Shown: positions 25,770-38,391 of the stretch, piece by piece
How the letters are laid out: each line of letters begins with the position of its first letter
Numbering within the stretch: the stretch's first letter is position 1
Assembly (NCBI GenBank): GCA_905183005.1
Contig: CAJJDO010000045.1
Location: forward strand, 372,001-436,000
DNA from: Paramecium pentaurelia
Taxonomy: Eukaryota > Ciliophora > Oligohymenophorea > Peniculida > Parameciidae
DNA length: 64,000 nucleotides
Direction: 5' to 3'
Notes under the pieces: generated by a model
Databases searched by the model: none
What the model saw: only the letters and a program-made list of their open reading frames with translations
Told to the model about the DNA's origin: nothing
Translations under genes and position numbers: made by a program

Positions 25770-28525
25770 TCAATGATATTTTTTTCTTAACTAATGAGCC
25801 TTTTATTAGTTCATTTCTACAAGTAAATCAAGCCTTAATAAATTATCAACACCTAATTTTGAAATGGTAGAGTTTTCACTAGAAGTATCACGAAGTAATT
25901 TTGTTAATTTTTCTTTCTCTCTCTATTTCTTAATCAACAATAAAGGTTGATCATCAGGTGCATTATCAGGTATGATTGGAGCAGGTTATTTACGAAGAGT
26001 ATCGAAATTGATATCTAAATTAATAAATAAATTTACAACCCTTAAAAAAAGGATGTTTTTTTGCTTCTTCAACAGTCATCCTTGTTTTATAATTAGGATC
26101 CAATAATCTCTCAATAAAATCTTTTGCATTTAGACTCAATTGATTTTCTCCATCTCCAATTTCTGGCCAGCTAATATTCCTTTATAAAATATTTTCAAAG
26201 ATCTTCTCTGGAGTATCATCATTAAAAGGAGGAATACCAATCAAGAATTCATAAGTTATTACACCTAAACTCCATTAATCAAGGGATTCATTGCTTATAG
26301 ATTCTCCTCTAATTACTTCAGGAGCAATATAATCTGGTGTACCAACAACTCTATGTTTATTATGATTGCTAGCTTTTATTGAAATACAATGATCAAATCT
26401 TGGAGACTTAGGTTCACTGCTTACTAAATCTTTAATATTATTATCTAATTATTATTGTAATTTAAGAGCTTAACTAGGTTCTGATTGTTTCATATATAGT
26501 TTCATTCCTATTTCTGATAATCCAAAATCAGTTAATTTTAAATGACCTTTACCATCCACTAAGATATTTTATGGTTTCAAATCTCTGTGAATAATTTACT
26601 TTTTATGTAAAGCTTCAATAGCCAAGAGTAATTCACCAATGTAAAATTTAGCAATTGGTTCATCTAAAGCACCATATTTTCTTAAAATTTTATCAAAATC
26701 ACCTCCTTTTACATATTCAAGAACATAAAATAAACAATCTGAATGACTAAATGAATAATATGCTTTTGCAACAAAATCTCCTTCAAGAACTGAAAATATA
26801 GTACTTTCAGCTTTAAGGGTTTCAAAAAAGTTTTAACTTGATTATTATTAAGTGTCAATGACTTTCATTGCATAAACATCATTAGTTTTTAATTTTCTAA
26901 CTTTCCAAACTGCTCCATATGCTCCAACACCCAATACTTCTTAAAATTCAAAATCTTTTAATCCTACTGTCATTCTAGAATTAATGATATTATAAAATAA
27001 ATTACATTTTTTAAGTAGATTATGGTATTCGCAATGTTATTCCAGAATCAGAATAATATCCTCTAATGAATAGATTTTATTGAACATCATCACTATCATC
27101 ATCTTCTTATTAAGAATAAATATGAATATTTAATTATTATTATTTTTTAGTATTTTAATTAGCATTTTCTTCAGAAGGAGAGAATGTAATAAATTCTAAA
27201 GAATCAATTTTTTATTCTTAAATAGGAGTTTATTAATTTTGATATTAACATTCTTCCTAATCTTCCTTAAATTATCTTTGATTAAATTTAGATTTATTTG
27301 GTTTGACTAAATCCATAATTCTTACTTTACCTCCAGTATTGACTCCTTTTTTATTACGACTATTTAATGAAGTTCCTGCTTATTTATAAGAATTTGATAA
27401 TCCTTTTTAAAATATTTTCTTTAATTTTTCAATAGAACCACATTATAATTATAATTATGCTGCTTCTATTTTATTTACTTGCTTATTTAATTCTAATCTT
27501 TATGTTATTAAACTTAATGATCTTTTCATTAATTCACTTACATCATTTAAATGATTAATTTCAGGTAATCCTAATTTGATCAATGATTAAAATTTAGCAT
27601 CAATATCTAAACCAAATGAATTATCCTATTTTAATATTTTTTAACAATATTGTTGAGTAACTTTCAGTAAAGATATAGCACATTTTATTTATTTTTAACT
27701 ATCTGGACTCATACTCATAGATGACTCTAAACGAGTAAAATTCCTTCCTGGTTTTCTTTAATGAAATGTAGGAAATTCACTTATGCTATTATCTTCTGAG
27801 ATATTTATTGTTTTTGCTCTTTATATTCCTCTTTATCTCTAATCACTTTATTAAGCAAACTTAGAAAGAGTAATTTATTATTTGCTTCTGCTCATTACTG
27901 GACTGTTTTAATGACTTAAATTTTTTTCAGACATCCTTTATTTAGTATACAAATTTATTTTAGTTATAAGTTCTATCTCTTTATTGTTAATTTCCTCCGA
28001 TAACTCCTGAATCTTATCCTATAATGTGTAAATATCCTTATTAAGCATATGCTTTTTAAGACATAATTATGAATGCTCTTCTACAATACTAAGTAATATT
28101 TCTTTTTCACAAATACAACAAACCATTTTTTATGGATGCAATTTGAACATTAATTCTGAATATAATACTATCTTATAACGTTTCCCTTCTATCTATTGAA
28201 TACCTTGTAAATTCAATTAAGGAAATCTCGAAATTCGATTATTGATTATTTTTTGATAATAGTTATCATACTTACCTTTAGTTAACTATTATTATGATAA
28301 TTTAGGCCACATCCTTGTTAAATTCCTATAGCCATAACATTGTCTAGTAATAGTGTACAATGTTTATTATAAAAAGTCTTCTGTATCAAAAATTCTTGCT
28401 AACTCTATGTCATATAGGGGATATATCTCTTAAGAATCACTATCATTGGGATATATAGAAAGAATTTCTAATTTATTCTAATTTTTCATTTTTTTAATAT
28501 CAGAATTTTTATATTAGATACTCAT
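25770..28525 (-). CDS. IRE/MAST-type AGC protein kinase with N-terminal C2HC zinc finger
   Basis: 899 aa with introns of 31 nt (before the kinase domain) and 25 nt (after HPFFK); the spliced length divides by three. Near residues 130-155 a CCICEKEILLSIVEEHSQLC segment (C-x2-C...H-x4-C) matches the finger of plant IRE kinases (CRICE...EDHSRVC). The kinase domain (about 505-830) has LGVGAYGAV, AMK, HRDLKPQN and DFGLSE. About 55 residues are inserted before VGTPDYIAPE, as in MAST/NDR/Greatwall relatives, followed by SLGVITYEFLIGIPPF. Plant IRE acts in root-hair growth and related kinases in cell-cycle and cytoskeleton control; the role here is not known. A later Met at 27934 would drop the finger, but the frame is open from 28525. 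Confidence 0.88.
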
Positions 28526-28828
28526 CATCTATTGCTAGAATTTTTTATGAATTTTTTATATAAATCACAACTAAAATTATTATTTCTCTATTATGTAATA
28601 TTTCAAATGTGATATATATTAATTCAGTTGAGGTATTAAATTTTATAAATAAATTTGTATCCTTAATTTCATACGAATCCATGTTCAAAACTTATAGTAT
28701 ATAATAATTATATATCTAAATATAATTCTGGATGTAGAAATATATTGAAAATTAAAATAATATATCAATTGAAAAAACTATAAATAGAGTAAATATGAAA
28801 GCTAATATCTTAGCAGTGTTAATATTAT

Positions 28829-30449
28829 TCATTTTGTTTATAATTCAAAATCTTATGTCTTCCTTTTTTCAATTTATAATAATTCATAAGGTTTTGGTGG
28901 TTTCCTTACAAGCAAATAGATTAAAACTATTCCAGTCCAGGAAAGTAGTGCTATTACAAATACATTATAATCAAAAAACCAAGTAAAGAAATATAAATAT
29001 TAAATCTAGCCCAAGAACATTAAAGCAATTTGTGAATTTTAAGTGTATTCTGAAAAAGCTTATATGCTAAATTAAGTAACAGCTACTGAAGTAATTAATA
29101 ATAGATTTGCATTGAAAAGGAAACTGTTCATAAAAGTCTCATTAACTTTCATTGGATAAATTGTAAAGAGAAAAGGAATTCTAAGTCCAAACTTCAAGTT
29201 ACCCTTATAAGTACAACCCAATAAATATAAGGTAAAGAGAGCTAATAAAATGGTACCAATAAATGACATCACAGTTCCCTCTAAATAAATAAACATCTTA
29301 TTCAAAAAACTATAAGCTGGAAATCCATTTATTTTGATGAGCATGTATAATAATCTAATAAAAATAATATAAAAGAATACATTTATAAAATCCATAATAA
29401 GGACAAAATTATGAATATAATTCCTAAGATGAGTTTGAAAATCCAAACAATAGGATTGACATTCTAATATTATAATTCTAATTTAAATATTTCGTATTCA
29501 TTTTAAAGTGCTTCAGTGGCAGCCTAAAATTTTTTAGCTTTTTATTTAATTTAATTTTTGACTTTTCGTTCTGCCATAAATCCGTTTACTAAAGCTAATT
29601 CTTTTTCTTCCTCCTTAATTTATTAACCAAATTAAATCAATTCTACTGCTTAATTCTTTAATCTCATCTTTTTTTACATAGCCTCAGATGATTTAATTAC
29701 TTTAGGTCTGTTAATGTATTCTTAAATCAAATCAATAGGCAATGCAGATAGACCAACTCCACCAAACAATACCAACAAAAACCATCCAATAAATGCTAAG
29801 AATCCCATTAAAAATACAGGAAAGGATACTGAAATTTCTACATTTGTATCACTTTCAATCTAATTGAAATATATTTAATACTTAATTGAAAGCATAATTA
29901 CTTAATACAAGAGGATATGTAGCTGAGACCTAACTATTAAAAGTTTATGTGATTGTATGAACAGGTATCCTAGCAGTTCCAAGATATGTAAATCCAACCA
30001 ATAATAAAGTTAATAATACACCCAATAATATGAATTCATAGCACATTACTTCTAATAATCGTTTCATTATTGGTTTATCCTCATCACTTTCATAATAAAA
30101 TTGAGCACAAGGGATTAAAAATGCAACCATTCCCAGGATAGTGCAATATATAACATACCACACAATCATCATGGAATCCCCTTCAGTAGTAAAAACACCC
30201 CTAAATGATTTATCATAATACTTAGATGCTGATATATCTGCTGATACTAATAGAATTTGCCCCCATGCTAAAGTGAAACCAAGTACAACTAATATTTTAC
30301 AAAATAAAGATGCTCCAAATCCAGAATCAGATGCTAAATACAATTCAGATTAATGATATACGATGACAATATAAGGCTAGTATATAAATGTTGATTCCCA
30401 GCAGCAGAACAGCTATTATACAGCTGATTATTATCAAAAATACGTCCAT
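28829..30449 (-). CDS. LMBRD1: LMBD1-like lysosomal membrane protein (cobalamin export family)
   Basis: The N terminus is a membrane helix directly after MDVF. After a 28-nt intron comes SDSGFGASLFCKILVVLGFTLAW, like the start of LMBD1. Further on are FGGVGLSALPIDLI (LMBD1 FGVGMSALPFFLI), EAMQKK, LEGTVMSFIGTILLALFTLY, VTQFSIQAFSEYTQNSQIA (human LMBD1 has AQFSIYAFADYARNTEI) and LLVRKPPKPYEL at the end. Around nine membrane helices are expected. In animals LMBD1 works with ABCD4 to release cobalamin from lysosomes. The ABCD4 partner is not in this window. Together with LMBRD2 at 17.8-19.7 kb this makes two family members 9 kb apart, but they are too diverged to be a recent tandem copy. Confidence 0.88.
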
Positions 30450-30893
30450 CCTTATTCTATATTTTAATTAATTTATTTTATAACATATATTATACAAAAG
30501 ACTCATTAAAAGAATAGTTTATTACTCTATTATCTTTACATTATAACATTCAATTTGATATACAAATTATATATAATTAATCAATTATCAAATTGGATAA
30601 TTCTAATAAAATTGATTTATTAATTTATTTGCAAAACATTTTAAACTCAATATTATTTTGTTGTTCTTTAATAGTATTAATAATCAATTAGTTATAATTT
30701 ATTTGTTAATCATTTTACAGTATGTAAAATTATCAAATCTCAATTTAAATACCATAAATTTAGTTAATTAATTTAGTAAAAAAGCATTTTGAAATGATAA
30801 AGGATCTTAATCCAAGGTAAATTTAATTATCAAACATTTCTTAGTAGTGAATATAAACATAGTAAGTCATTCTTCTAAATCTCCTATTCAACA
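30450..30893. other. Divergent intergenic region (promoters of LMBD1 and PH-kinase genes)
   Basis: About 440 nt between two diverging starts, among the longer spacers here. It is very AT-rich with runs of T and A. No defined promoter motif or gene can be supported. Confidence 0.4.
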
Positions 30894-32465
30894 ATGCAAT
30901 GGTCCAAGTCTCCATTACCTATATCAATTAATAACCAAACAATATCTGACGAAGTTAAATTTGTAAATAAGTCAGGTGTAGTAAAGTCTACAACACTTAC
31001 TAATATAGAAAACTATTTATTTTATAAAACAAAAAAAGTAGCATATTCACCTTACTTTTATTTAGGGTAAAACTAAATGGATTGATATTGAAAATGCTAT
31101 AATAGAACTTTTTTATCATTCTAAATTTGGTTCAGCCTTAAGACTCATAAAATGTTTTGATGTTATTGAAATATTTTGTGATGCTAAATCATGGCTAGGC
31201 TACCTTAAAAGTTATACTATTCAATGTGATTTTGATGCTACATATATTATTAAAAAGAGAATCGGGAAAGGTTCTTTATCATAAGTATAAATTTATTTAT
31301 TCCAATATAGGTTTATAAAGGCTTTAACAAATATGATGGAAATGAATATGCAGTAAAAATTTATAAAAAACAATCTTTAATAGACGAGGCTCATAGAATT
31401 GCCTTATTAAAAAGAACTTCTATTCACAGAAGAGTTTAATCTGAATTTGCTATTAAATTTTATGAGATCTTTGAAAATAGTGAATAAGTATTTATCATTC
31501 TTGAATTAATAACTTGTGGTAATCTCATGGATTATATGGCCAGAGAGATTTGTTTTCAAGAAGATAGAGCTGCCAAAATTATTTTTAGATTAGTCAAAAC
31601 AATAAATTATTTACATTCAAAGAATATTATTTATAGAGACTTAAAACCTGATAATATAGTTTTTAGAATAGAAGATAATATTGAAACACTTTGTATAAGA
31701 AAATTTTAATTGGCTGATTTTTATGATCCAGAATTAAATTATCATTATGTATGTTGTGGTACACCTGGTTTTATTGCACCAGAAATCTTACTTCATCAGA
31801 ATTATGATTTAAAAGTTGATGTATTTAGCATAGGAGTTATACTATATATTTTAACAACTGGAACACTACCTTTTGATGGTAATACTGATACTAGATTGTA
31901 ATAAAATATTGAGGGCGAAGTTGATCTTAATTCAGTTAATCTTAGTCCCCTTGGTCTTGATTTTATTACTGGTACATTATAATCCAATCCTGAAGAAAGA
32001 TTGACATCACATTAATGTCTAAATCATTAATGGTTTCTACAGGAACAATTAGCTAAATTAAAATAAATGTAAATGAAAAAACCAACTATTTTGTAAAACC
32101 GACATATCAATAGAAGAATTAAACAGTCTAAAACCTTGACTTTTAGCCCTTCCTCTCCTAGAAGTCAAGTTTCCATTTAAAGTCCTAAAAATCATAATTT
32201 ACAATAAAATTAACATTTTCCTTTAAAAATTCCTTAATATCATACTGAAAAATTAATTGGACCTTCTTATAGTTCTAAAAATATAAATAAATTTGAAAAA
32301 TTCTAAACTTAGCCTCCTGATGATGATTCATATTAAGATGAAAGTAGCTTAAAAGCATCCTTTTAGAGTTAAATGCGATCATCCAGAAAAAAGACTGAAT
32401 CTTTTGTGATTAAATCAAATTCAACAGCAAAACAATTCAACACAACTAAATCAAAGTTTAAATGA
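30894..32465 (+). CDS. Protein kinase with N-terminal PH-like region and altered DFG (DFY)
   Basis: 505 aa after removing introns of 28 and 26 nt; the length divides by three. Residues about 20-110 are beta-rich and end in a helix with a Trp (FCDAKSWLGYLKSY), as at the end of PH domains. The kinase domain (about 120-380) has IGKGSLSQVYKG, YAVKIYKK, IIYRDLKPDN and CCGTPGFIAPEI, then DVFSIGVILYIL: CAMK-like. Where DFG is expected the sequence reads ADFYDP, so Gly is replaced by Tyr, which may change metal binding or folding of the loop. The tail is Ser/Lys/Gln-rich. PH-kinase fusions are common in ciliates and may recruit the kinase to phosphoinositides. Confidence 0.8.
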
Positions 32466-32899
32466 AAATATTTTAAATTTGTTATATAGATTTTATTATA
32501 AAATAATGATTTGAAATATCAATTTCAATCATTGGATCTTATAAATTTACAAAAAAAATTCAATCTAAAAATACATAAATCTTAATTTTATAAATATAAT
32601 ACATATAATATAAATATATTTATTGTCTTTATTATATATTTTTGAATAAATATAATGAATTAAAATGAATACATATTTGTAAATAATATACTCTAATAAT
32701 TACTAATTATATATTTAATGATATTAGATAAATTTATATATCAATAAAAATGATTAATTTAATTTATAATATACTTAGAATTAATAATAGATAATCTAGC
32801 TTAAATCATATAAATGAATAATTTTTTAAATAGAATCATTTTAATATGATTTTAATCATATTATAACAATTAAGATATACAAACAAATAAAGAATCTTC
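32466..32899. other. Convergent intergenic region with no supported gene
   Basis: About 430 nt of extreme AT content between converging stops; only chance frames were seen. Confidence 0.5.
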
Positions 32900-33812
32900 T
32901 CAATCTTAAAAATCAGTATGAGGATTAAATTGTAAAATTTCTTAAATACCTTCTTATTCCATCAACCAATTTCTCCAATCATCATAACTTAAAACATTTT
33001 GTTTGGATGCATGATTTTAATAAATTTCATTAACTATTTCTTCTAATGCAAGTTCAATCTATCTGTCATGTGATTCACTTATTCTTTATTTTAAATCATT
33101 CAAATCTTAATTCTCATAATTTATTGACATCATGCCCTAAAAGATAAATATATGAATTACCTCTAAAAACATCATCATTAAATTATACATCTCATCTTTT
33201 TCTATACTACCTTCTAAATTCATATCAAACATGGAATATAAAAACCTTAATCTTCCTTCATCATTTTATTAAGATAACATAGATATAGCTTTTAAAAACT
33301 TAGCATAATCTAAGAATGGTCTAAAGAATACTATAAAATAATATATACCCTGTTTTTTTTTAAGAGAATGTTGATTTAACACATTAGAAAATCCTGTTTC
33401 CTAATCTTTTATTATCAAGTTCTGCCATACCAAAATATTCAAGTAACTTCTTTCTACTCATTTTATTTTCTTTAGAATAGGATTCAAAGTCTTCTCGAAC
33501 TCTTTATAATTTTTCTTTTGAAAACACTGTTTCTTCTAAATGAATAATTTCTTTTTAAATATTTTCTACATTATGTTAGTCTTCTTTAAATTATTATAAT
33601 TTATTCTTTCCTCCTTGATTATCATCATCAAGATCTTCACCATCATTAGCATTTTTTAAATATGCCTTCAATTTACTATCTACAGCTAAAGTCGTTCCTT
33701 CTCTATAAGGAGCAATAACATTCGATTAGCTTTAGTCTTTTTTAAATTGCTTGTCATTAATTGTCAATTGTTTTTGAAATTTACTTTAATTTACTGAGGG
33801 TTTATTTCCCAT
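32900..33812 (-). CDS. EF-hand calcium-binding protein, probably N-myristoylated
   Basis: 281 aa after removing introns of 25 (ends AAG), 18 and 24 nt; the length divides by three. The start MGNKPS fits the N-myristoylation pattern (Gly2, basic Lys4, Ser6). Residues about 105-130 give a degenerate EF-hand helix region (EDFESYSKENKMSRKKLLEYF). Around 185-210, SMFDMNLEGSIEKDEMYNLM is a near-canonical EF loop (D-M-N-L-E-G-S-I-E-K-D-E). The end has YDDWRNWLMEQEGIQEIL. It likely reports Ca2+ at a membrane. It is not clearly calcineurin B, although it resembles NCS/CIB-type sensors in layout. It lies 188 nt from the divergent Rad4 gene. The first intron could alternatively be 37 nt. Confidence 0.75.
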
Positions 33813-34000
33813 GTTATTAATTAAGTTATGGAAATAATATTTCGTTAAAACCTTTTCTTGATTCTTTGAGTAAAATTGAAAGTTGTTTTTGATTATATTA
33901 TTTTATTTAAGTTATAGATTTAATATTCTTGATTGATGTCTGTCATTTTTAAAAAAAGAGCCAAAATTTTATTATAATTAATTTACAAATTACTTAATAA

Positions 34001-36007
34001 ATGGACGATTCTTTTGAAGTAAATCAAGAATCAGAAGAAATGTCATAGGAATCAATACAAGATGAAGATGATTTTGTTGAAAGGGTAAATTAATTAAAGA
34101 AAATTGTACCAAATAAATAAGAAGACTATGAAATAATTGAAGAAGGATTACCTGATGATTTAGTTGAATTATAAGAAAAAATTTAAAGGAAAGAATAAAA
34201 AAAGATTGAGTAAAAACCTAAAAAGAAAAGTTATGTACCTGTTAATTAAATAAGAACAACAATGATTATACAGTTGTTTAAGTTATTTTAGGATCATAAA
34301 ACTATGAATAATTAAACTGATTTTGCATTTAAATTGTCAAATTTTTAATTTGATACAATAGAAATGATAGAAACAAAATTAAATTAAGCTAAAAATTTAT
34401 AAGAAAAAGTGTTTTCACTTTTTTAAGGTTTTGCCTTAACTTTTTCATTAAAAAATTAATTTTTCAAAGAATTAAAAATTACAAATTTAAGTCCATTAGA
34501 ATATATTATAAGTTTTGGGTAATTATGTAAATATTATGGATTGAATGTAAGATTAGTAAGAGCATTTGATATAGGGTTTTTAGGTTTAGAATTAAAATTT
34601 AAAATTCGCACAATAAAAAAAAATGAATAAGAGAATGAGGAGGTAGAATAAAATACTAAAACTATTTTTGATTTAAATTCATAATTTATGACTTAATCAG
34701 AAAATATTGAATCTTTAAATTAATTTATATATTAAAAATCTAATTTAAAAGATAAAGGATTAAAATTATCATTACAATTATAATAAAAATAATAATAGAA
34801 TGAAAGTAAAAGTTTAATGGATCTTTAATAGGAATTAAAAAAACCAAAAAAAAAGGATAATAAAAAATAACCAAATGAAAGATAAATTAATTAAGATATT
34901 TAAACATATAATCATAATATTTGGCTTGAATTTTATGATTCTAATTAGAATTAATGGATTCCATTTGATCCTATATCAGATAAGCTTGTGTTAATGGATA
35001 TAAATATTTTAAAAACAAAACTTTAAAATAGCTTTAGTCATTTTATTATTGCTGCTTAAGATTTAACATTTAAAGATCCAAATTTTCGTATAAATAGATT
35101 ATTCGAGAATACTCATTTTGTAGATGTCACATAAAAATATTCATATAATTATTAAATTCAAAGATGTTAATTATCTCTTGAAAGATGGTTTAATCAATTA
35201 GCTTATAATGCAAGTAATATTAATAAATATTTTAGAATTAATCTACAAAGGACTTTAATAATTAGTTAATGAACCTGTTAGTGCAAATATAATAGTACCA
35301 TCCCCATAAAATTATACAAATGAGAAAGAATTTAAATATAGTTAATTTTATGCTCTGACATCATAACTTTCATAATATTAAATGATACATCCAGATGCAA
35401 AACCAACTGGTGTTAAATTCAAAGATGAAGATATTTATTTATAAAGTGATGTTTTAATTCTTCATTCAAGAGATAAATGGAGAGAATATTTAAGAGAAGT
35501 TAAACCTGATTAATAACCAATCAAAGAAGTAAGTTAAAAATTTGATAAAACTAAAACTACTGCTTTATATGCTATTTGGTAGACTAATGATATTAAGGTA
35601 AGTTTAGAAGATAATGATGGAAATTTACCTGTTAATGCTTATGGAAATTATGAAGTAAAATAATTTAAATAAATGATTAGACTTTCTCTTTTCCACCTCC
35701 AAAAGGTACTAGACTTGTTAGATTACAAGGTATCAAACATTTGTTGGCTAAAAATAATATTAAATTTACTGAAGCAGTTGATGGATTTGATTCTTAAAAT
35801 GGAAGAATGTTTGCTTAAAAATGTGGTTATTTGATATTAAATGAAGATTATGATAAAATTATTGCACTTTATGAATAATTCAAAATTGAAATAGCTGAAA
35901 AGAACAAAATTAATAAAAAAAAAGAATTAATTAAATTATGGAGTGATTTATTTAAAACTATTCTATTGAAAAGAGATTTATAAGCAAAGTACTAATAAAC
36001 CAATTGA
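34001..36007 (+). CDS. RAD4: Rad4/XPC DNA-damage recognition protein
   Basis: 652 aa after removing introns of 22 and 26 nt. XPC/Rad4 finds distorted DNA for nucleotide excision repair. The N terminus is acidic. The transglutaminase-like fold (about 75-400) ends in HNIWLEFYDSNQNQWIPFDP, the strand typical of Rad4. BHD1 follows with YALTSQLSQYQMIHPDAKPT, then VYL-like QSDVLILHSRDKWREYLREVK (BHD2). After the second intron come FPPPKGTRLVRLQGIKHLL, FTEAVDGFD and CGYLILNEDY (BHD3). The order matches yeast Rad4. The catalytic triad of transglutaminases is, as usual in Rad4, not needed. Rad23 and centrin partners are not in the window. Confidence 0.92.
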
Positions 36008-36388
36008 AAATTAATATATGATAAAGTTTTTATTTCATTTATCATAAACTCTTTTTTATGAGTCAATCTATATATTTATTTACAAATAATAAGAGAAAGG
36101 TACTATATAATATTTTTATTCTTTTAATAATATATTTTTCTTCGAATCCTAGGAATCTATTACAAAAATTAACATTGTGTTTTCAAATATATTACTCCAA
36201 TTTTAAAGAAAGTTTCTATATATATAATTTTTGTAATATTCTTCTTAACCTTCAGCTTGTTATATTTGAATTCTCTAAAAATAAATATATTAATTTTAAA
36301 TTGAGTAATCTAATTAACTTAATTTATTTAAATCAATAATATGTATTGTTAATAATATAATTATTGTACAACTACTAATATATGAACA
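36008..36388. other. Convergent intergenic region with no supported gene
   Basis: About 380 nt. A frame starting at 36058 is hydrophobic only because of T-rich sequence and shows no conserved motif. Confidence 0.5.
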
Positions 36389-38312
36389 TCATTAATTTTC
36401 CTCTTCTTCTTCTAAGCTTTCATCTCCCCCTTCCTCATCATCTAATTCTTATTGTTACATTTCAGCAATATACTCATGATCTTCTTTCAATAATACATCA
36501 AGTAGAATCTCTAAACATTCTGTTGTAAACTCGAGTGATTTGCAACACTAATTTACAGCATCTCTCAAGAATTCTTAAATATAGATTATAATCTTACATG
36601 GAGATTTAGTTAATAATTAAATAAAGACTTCAGTTAAGACAACCTTTGCCTTCTCTGGATTAGTCTTTACTTTTTTTTTAATTTATGGTTCCTCATCTTA
36701 AATATCGCCTGCAATATGTTAAAATTCTTCCAAGATTTATAATCCTTCTTCTTCATTAAGAAATGAAAACATAAGAATTGTATTTACTAAATGCTTAATA
36801 CAATCTTTAGGTTATTTGGCAGTAATCAATTTATATTATTTCATTAAATCTGATTTTTTGAGTTGTTTCAAAAGAGACTTAGTTAATTAATCAAATTCTT
36901 AAACATTCTACTTAAAATATAAAATATTTACATTTGCTACTTTTCCAACAAGTGAATAAAAGAAACTCTAACATTAATCTAAAAACTTTTTCTTTATTTC
37001 TTCAAATTAGTATGCTTCCTTAGATTCCTCATCCAATTATTCATAAATCTATTCAAAATTTATACAACCAATCTCAAAAATATATTTTATCATTTATGTT
37101 AAAGCTTTTATGTTTGTATTACCTACAGTAGCAAGAACATAGATTTCATTTAAATAATAAAGTTTATTAATTGGATCAGTAGATGATTATTCTTATTATT
37201 TCATATTCTCAAAATATTAATCTATTTCATCTTCTGTAAACTTTGCCAATATTTTTTATGCTATTCCATTTTTAGGATGAATTCTATAACCATAAATATT
37301 TCTCAAATAAACAATATCATCAAAAGAGACATCTCTTTAAGTCAAGTATTATTCAATCTTATTTGCTAATCTTTTCATAACAGAATTTGAATTTCCAAAT
37401 TATCTGTACCATAATTCAATCAATTATTAATTTCTCATTAAAGTTAATGGGGTTGTAGTTGATTTTAGAAAATGTTTAAATATTGATAGTATTATATAGT
37501 TTAATTTTCTTAAGTCTTCTTGTTAGAATAAGTATTCCCAAAATTCAGCATATATTTTTTAATTTTCTTATGATTGACTAAACTATAAATATTAATTAGA
37601 TATTATACTTTTCCCATATATATAGCTAAGTATTAATAGAAAAGTTGTTTCTTTGGAAATTGTTCATTAGCTTATTCTAAGAGTTTGTGGAATTTCTATC
37701 TATCAAAGACTTATTCTTAGAGATATTTATCCCATTAAAATTATCCTTTTTGACTCAATTATTGGAGTTTAACTAAAATGCAAAAAACTCTTGGTGTTAA
37801 ATTTTAAAGATCATTTTTTATTGAATTACTAACTTATTTAACATTTTCAGGTTTACTAGATTATTTAATAATTAATACAGATGCTTCAATAAAACATAGG
37901 TTAAGTATTCTGAATCTTCAGTTTTACGATCTTCAAGTATAATATTTAATAAGTTCTAAAAATCTAAATAAGAATAGACTAAATATTTTGTTAGCATAAA
38001 ATGTTTAAATTCACTTTTACCATATGAATTCTTTTTGCTTAATGTTTTTTATAATTGATCGAAAATAGCTTTAGGTTATAAAGTTTGATGTTTAGATGAA
38101 TACTTCTATATTAGTTACTTTAATAATAAAGCATAATTGATTGTAGTGTCAAAATCTGTTGATTGTAAACAATTCATAATTTTAGATAATACATAGGTTA
38201 TATCACCTTCATTTACTCTTTCTAAAATTTATTCACTTGTCTAGAACACTAATTTTGGATCATTAAGTTTAGAGTATTTTTCAAAAAGCTGAATAATTTA
38301 TTTGTCTTACAT
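36389..38312 (-). CDS. Pol5/MYBBP1A-like nucleolar protein (tentative)
   Basis: About 620 aa, alpha-helical throughout in a HEAT-like pattern. Early marks are INYALLLKQLIQKYSS; middle ones are AEFWEYLFQQDLRKLNYIILSIFKHFL and LIELWYRQFGNSNSVMKRLANKIEQYL, like the MYBBP1A/Pol5 blocks where the protein lists helices before LHxxAxKVL. The C terminus has LEILLDVLLKEDHEYI followed by an acidic tail (ELDDEEGGDESLEEEEE), as in Pol5 after its LLDVLL segment. Pol5 works in rRNA synthesis and early ribosome assembly. Weak conservation of the family leaves room for another HEAT-like nucleolar protein. There is a spacer of 79 nt to the stop of calcineurin A on the same strand. Confidence 0.5.
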
Positions 38313-38391
38313 TATAATTTTATTTATTAAAAATATTTGGTATAATAAATAAATATTTGTATATTTTATATATATTTACTAGAAAACCATC

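Noticed and set aside
36058..36339. Hydrophobic frame on the plus strand that looks like a small membrane protein
   Set aside because: It lies in a T-rich convergent spacer; Phe/Ile/Leu/Tyr follow from base composition, and there is no conserved motif or charged topology signal.
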